8,950 bases of DNA from Bacteroidota bacterium (GTDB taxonomy: Bacteria; Bacteroidota; Bacteroidia; Chitinophagales; Chitinophagaceae). The stretch covers positions 1-8,950 of the forward strand of contig JAEZDR010000119.1 of assembly GCA_023433265.1 (NCBI GenBank), read 5' to 3'. Shown in pieces: positions 6,985-8,950 of this stretch. Under the pieces are notes generated by a model. The model worked only from the letters and a program-made list of their open reading frames with translations. It did no database searches and was not told the origin of the DNA. The translations under genes were made by a program, and so were the position numbers. How positions within the stretch are numbered: the first letter of the stretch is position 1; each line of letters begins with the position of its first letter.

Positions 6985-7392
6985 TTAGATGCCCGATAAA
7001 TTTATCTTCTTACGACCACTTTTCTTGTCCGACTGTTGCTTTTTAACATCCAGTCTCTTTTGTTTTACCGCCTTGGGCACCTTGGTGGCTATGCGAGCCT
7101 TCTTTTTTTTCAGTGCCTGGGTAATCAACTGATGTATCTTTTTGATAGCATGTTGTTTGTTAGCCAATTGGGTTCTATCAGCCTGGCTCTTAACCAGTAG
7201 TGTGTTATCGCCCGCTATCCTGTTGGCTAGTTTTTCCTTAAGCAGTGCTTTTTGCTCTTCTGTTACAAGCTGCGACGCATCTATATTCCAGCGCGCCTCA
7301 ACCATGGTTTCTACCTTGTTTACGTTTTGCCCTCCCTTGCCGCCGCTGCGGGCTGTTTTAAATTCTATCTCCGGCGTTATGTTTATGTTCAT
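6985..7392 (-). CDS. arfB: Alternative ribosome-rescue factor ArfB (peptidyl-tRNA hydrolase)
   Basis: A 135-residue protein that releases nascent chains from ribosomes stalled on mRNAs without a stop codon. The N-terminal domain carries the catalytic GGQ at residues 20-22 within RSGGKGGQNVNKVET (15-29), as in class I release factors, but the codon-recognition domains are absent. The C-terminal third is very lysine-rich (KKKKARIATKVPKAVKQKR and onward), matching the basic tail that enters the empty mRNA channel in ArfB/YaeJ. Length and layout are normal. The ATG at 7392 is preceded 25 bases upstream by a TAnnTTTG box. It is the first gene of a minus-strand group, overlaps nothing and is followed after 2 bases by the peroxidase gene. 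It is divergent from dtd, another translation quality-control gene. Confidence 0.93.
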   Translation of the reverse strand: MNINITPEIEFKTARSGGKGGQNVNKVETMVEARWNIDASQLVTEEQKALLKEKLANRIAGDNTLLVKSQADRTQLANKQHAIKKIHQLITQALKKKKARIATKVPKAVKQKRLDVKKQQSDKKSGRKKINLSGI

Positions 7393-7417
7393 GGGTTAGT
7401 ATATACGCGTTTTACAG

Positions 7418-7425
7418 CAAAAGTA
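7418..7425 (-). promoter_or_regulatory. Candidate Bacteroidota -7 promoter box for arfB
   Basis: On the minus strand the sequence reads TACTTTTG, an exact match to the TAnnTTTG -7 element of the Bacteroidota primary sigma factor. It would start transcription roughly 15-20 bases ahead of the arfB ATG. A matching -33 TTTG element is not evident at the expected distance, so the call rests on one box and its position. Confidence 0.4.
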
Positions 7426-7470
7426 GTTGCTCGCGCATTGTATCTTCATGGCTGGTAAAACAGTCTGGGA

Positions 7471-7923
7471 ATGAGAGTGGTTATACAGAGAGTGTCAGCG
7501 GCATCGGTTAGGGTAGATGGCAAAGAAACAGGAGCCATCGGCACCGGGTTGCTGGTGCTGGCAGGTTACGAAGATGCTGATACTGGCGAAGACATTAGCT
7601 GGATATGCAACAAGACGGTGAACCTCAGGGTTTTTGACGATGAAGAGGGAGTGATGAACAAGAACTTACAGGATGTGGCAGGAAATGTTTTGCTGGTCAG
7701 CCAGTTTACGTTGCACGCAAGCACTAAAAAAGGTAATAGACCATCTTACATTAAAGCTGCTAAGCCCGATGTTGCGATACCACTATACGAGCAAACCATA
7801 AAGACGCTTTCAGAACTTCTAGGTAGGGAGGTGCAAACGGGACTGTTTGGTGCCGACATGAAAGTAAGCCTCGTGAATGATGGGCCTGTAACGATTGTGA
7901 TGGATTCAAAAATGAGAGAGTAG
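7471..7923 (+). CDS. dtd: D-aminoacyl-tRNA deacylase
   Basis: A 150-residue cytosolic homodimeric enzyme that hydrolyses D-aminoacyl-tRNAs (and glycyl-tRNA-Ala), preventing D-amino acids from entering proteins. It starts with the canonical MRVVIQRVSAASVRVDGK. It contains both active-site signatures: SQFTL (77-81) and NDGPVT (136-141). G138-P139 is the Gly-cisPro pair that reaches into the partner subunit to reject L-amino acids. Length is standard and the sequence is intact. The ATG at 7471 begins the conserved first strand exactly. It is divergently transcribed from arfB across 78 bp and is followed by a repeat-rich intergenic region. Confidence 0.96.
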   Translation: MRVVIQRVSAASVRVDGKETGAIGTGLLVLAGYEDADTGEDISWICNKTVNLRVFDDEEGVMNKNLQDVAGNVLLVSQFTLHASTKKGNRPSYIKAAKPDVAIPLYEQTIKTLSELLGREVQTGLFGADMKVSLVNDGPVTIVMDSKMRE

Positions 7924-7989
7924 GGCGTAAAGCAGGGGTTGGCTCTAACGGGTGCAACTTAAACGGGGCAAGGCACACTTTCTCCATCT

Positions 7990-8016
7990 CCCCCAAAATC
8001 AACACGTTTTTGGGGG
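7990..8016. terminator. 9-bp hairpin downstream of dtd, possible terminator
   Basis: cccccaaaa (7990-7998) pairs perfectly with ttttggggg (8008-8016) around a 9-base loop. It lies 67 bases past the dtd stop codon. There is no T-run after the stem on the plus strand. T-richness lies inside the stem arm instead, so intrinsic termination is plausible but not certain. Confidence 0.45.
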
Positions 8017-8071
8017 GCAAGTCCGAGGCAAGTCCGAAGCAAGTCCGAGGCAAGAGTGTAGCAAGAGCGTC
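8017..8071. repeat. 11-bp tandem repeat, three near-exact plus two degenerate units
   Basis: Consecutive units gcaagtccgag (8017-8027), gcaagtccgaa (8028-8038) and gcaagtccgag (8039-8049) are followed by gcaagagtgta (8050-8060) and gcaagagcgtc (8061-8071), which keep the gcaag start. The array abuts the hairpin directly. The period is not a multiple of three and no gene is supported across it. Confidence 0.75.
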
Positions 8072-8092
8072 AAAAGCCCTTCAAACAGCTAT

Positions 8093-8130
8093 CCTTGCGA
8101 GGAGCGAGGAACGAGCGACGTGGCACTCTC
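8093..8130. repeat. REP-like dispersed intergenic element (TTGCGAGGAGCGAGGAACGAG family)
   Basis: The stretch beginning ccttgcgaggagcgaggaac and ending gacgtggcactctc resembles, from memory, the short intergenic repeat family with the form cattgcgagg..aacga..gcaatc found in many copies in Bacteroidota and other genomes. It contains a tandem gcgagga pair (8097-8103 and 8104-8110). The terminal ttgc/ggca pairing is weakened compared with the form I recall. Copy number in this genome cannot be seen from one window. Confidence 0.5.
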
Positions 8131-8199
8131 TGTCCTCCGGAGCCCACCTCCCCACCGACCTCTTCAACCTCTTTCCAAAACGGTCCTGTCTATAATCTA

Positions 8200-8227
8200 T
8201 GTACTAAGTACTATGTACTATGTACTA
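8200..8227. repeat. 7-bp tandem repeat (tgtacta, four units)
   Basis: Units tgtacta (8200-8206), agtacta (8207-8213), tgtacta (8214-8220) and tgtacta (8221-8227) are adjacent. Each contains the self-complementary core gtac, so the tract is rich in small palindromes. No coding function is supported. Confidence 0.75.
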
Positions 8228-8280
8228 GTTCTCATCTTCTCCTCCTTTTCCCCAAACATACACCCCTCTAAAAACCTACT

Positions 8281-8389
8281 TTCCCGTTCGTTCCGTTTTA
8301 TTCCCGTTTGTTCGGAATTATTCCGTTTTGTTCCTGATTATTCCGTTTTGTTCGTTTTATTCCCGTTTGTTCCGGATTTTTCCATTTTC
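8281..8389. repeat. 10-bp tandem array, about eleven units, consensus TTCCGTTTTG
   Basis: From 8281 every unit begins with TTC and repeats at 10 bases (one unit of 9): ttcccgttcg, ttccgtttta, ttcccgtttg, ttcggaatta, ttccgttttg, ttcctgatta, ttccgttttg, ttcgtttta, ttcccgtttg, ttccggattt, ttccattttc. Two flavours occur, a gtttt type and a gattа-like type (ggaatta, tgatta, ggattt). A higher-order duplication is visible: the 20-mer starting cgttttattc at 8294 recurs exactly at 8353. The array ends 42 bases from the ATPase stop codon. The 10-bp phase places the T-tracts about once per helical turn, which would favour bent DNA. Confidence 0.8.
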
Positions 8390-8431
8390 TACTTACATCT
8401 TATTGATTATCAGCAAGGCTTCAGTATGGAA

Positions 8432-8950
8432 CTATTTGCTATTTAGCCGAAGTCTCCACCCAACCAGGTTGCTGCAGCCGTACGTTATTGCCAGTACACT
8501 CAAACTCATGCAGGGCATTAGGATGGCTGCAATCATAGGCGACATAAGTCCCTGCACCGATATGCCGATGCCTACGAGATTGTAAAGTATTGATGTAATA
8601 AAAGCTGCCCAAACGATTACTTTGTTGGCCTTGCACACTTTAATAAACTGCAGTAGCCGGGGAAGTTGATTTGCTTCCATTATACCATCAGCAGCAGGAC
8701 TAAAATTGTTGCTGTTTTCCGTTACTGCAATACCCACATCCGCCTGCTTTAATGCCCCTGCATCATTGAGGCCATCACCTATCATCATTACTTTCCTGCC
8801 CTGCTGCTGCAGGCGTTTCACAGCTTCTAACTTATCCTCCGGCTTTTGATTGAATACAAGATGTGCATCAAAGCCCAGCATATCCTGCAATGCCTGGCGC
8901 TCGCCACTGTTGTCGCCACTGATGACTGCAAGATCGTATTTACCCTGCAG
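8432..8950 (-). CDS. P1B-type heavy-metal ATPase, C-terminal part (CcoI-like), cut by window edge
   Basis: The last 172 residues of a P-type ATPase that enters from the right edge; the frame is open to base 8950. Visible parts in order: end of the P domain with AVISGDN, PEDKLEAVKRLQQQ, the hinge motif MIGDGLNDAGALKQADVGIAV (GDGxNDxxAL, Mg-binding Asp), ENSNNFSPAADGIMEAN, then two C-terminal membrane helices (KVIVWAAFITSILYNLVGIG and SPMIAAILMPCMSLSVLAIT). The FSPAAD, SPMIAAILMP and short C-terminal pattern is what I recall from Bacteroidota CcoI/FixI-type copper exporters that supply cbb3 oxidase. The residues after MP (CMSLSV) differ from the SS-containing form I expect there. The N-terminal metal-binding, actuator and DKTG regions are outside the window, so substrate and completeness are not known. 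It is convergent with dtd. Confidence 0.88.
   Translation of the reverse strand: MQGKYDLAVISGDNSGERQALQDMLGFDAHLVFNQKPEDKLEAVKRLQQQGRKVMMIGDGLNDAGALKQADVGIAVTENSNNFSPAADGIMEANQLPRLLQFIKVCKANKVIVWAAFITSILYNLVGIGISVQGLMSPMIAAILMPCMSLSVLAITYGCSNLVGWRLRLNSK

Noticed and set aside
8017..8389. CRISPR array
   Set aside because: The repeats are 7-11 bp tandem units without unique spacers of regular length, and no cas gene is present.
7952..8446. 164-codon plus-strand ORF across the repeat island
   Set aside because: It runs through the hairpin, 11-bp, REP-like, 7-bp and 10-bp repeats. Its C-terminal Phe/Pro/Val-rich periodicity is produced by the decamer array, and it overlaps the end of the ATPase.

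Overview
The window looks like chromosomal DNA from a Bacteroidota bacterium, probably of the Chitinophagaceae type. The flippase, cytochrome-c peroxidase lipoprotein, luciferase-like oxidoreductase and metal ATPase read like proteins from that group. Ribosome binding sites are not obvious ahead of any gene, and one gene has a TAnnTTTG promoter box. This placement rests on protein recognition by eye, not on a search. I see no tRNA, rRNA, CRISPR array, transposase or phage gene.

Left part (1-3150, plus strand): a gene-free stretch of almost 500 bases is followed by a DUF1801 (YdhG-like) protein, an AlkD-like HEAT-repeat protein and a class II Fic AMP-transferase. The Fic gene begins with TTG. 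It is flanked on both sides by a diverged copy of the same ~70-bp sequence, and each copy contains an inverted repeat (perfect upstream, one mismatch downstream). This is the most unusual gene-associated structure in the window.

Middle part (3152-7392, minus strand): four genes point the same way. Read in transcription order they are arfB (ribosome rescue), a di-haem cytochrome-c peroxidase lipoprotein (2 bases after arfB), a polysaccharide flippase with a TTG start, and a YhbW-like flavin oxidoreductase. Only arfB and the peroxidase are tightly coupled. The products do not form one obvious pathway.

Right part (7393-8950): dtd (D-aminoacyl-tRNA deacylase, plus) is divergent from arfB across 78 bases, so two translation quality-control genes share an intergenic region. 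About 500 bases without a credible gene then separate dtd from the 3' end of a copper-type P1B ATPase (minus, cut by the window edge). That space holds five different repeat structures in a row: a 9-bp hairpin, an 11-bp tandem repeat, a REP-like palindromic-family element, a 7-bp tandem repeat and a 10-bp tandem array of about eleven units.

Most genes are ordinary housekeeping or accessory functions. The candidates for something undescribed are the twin repeats and putative self-regulated operator around the Fic gene, and the repeat island between the convergent dtd and ATPase genes.
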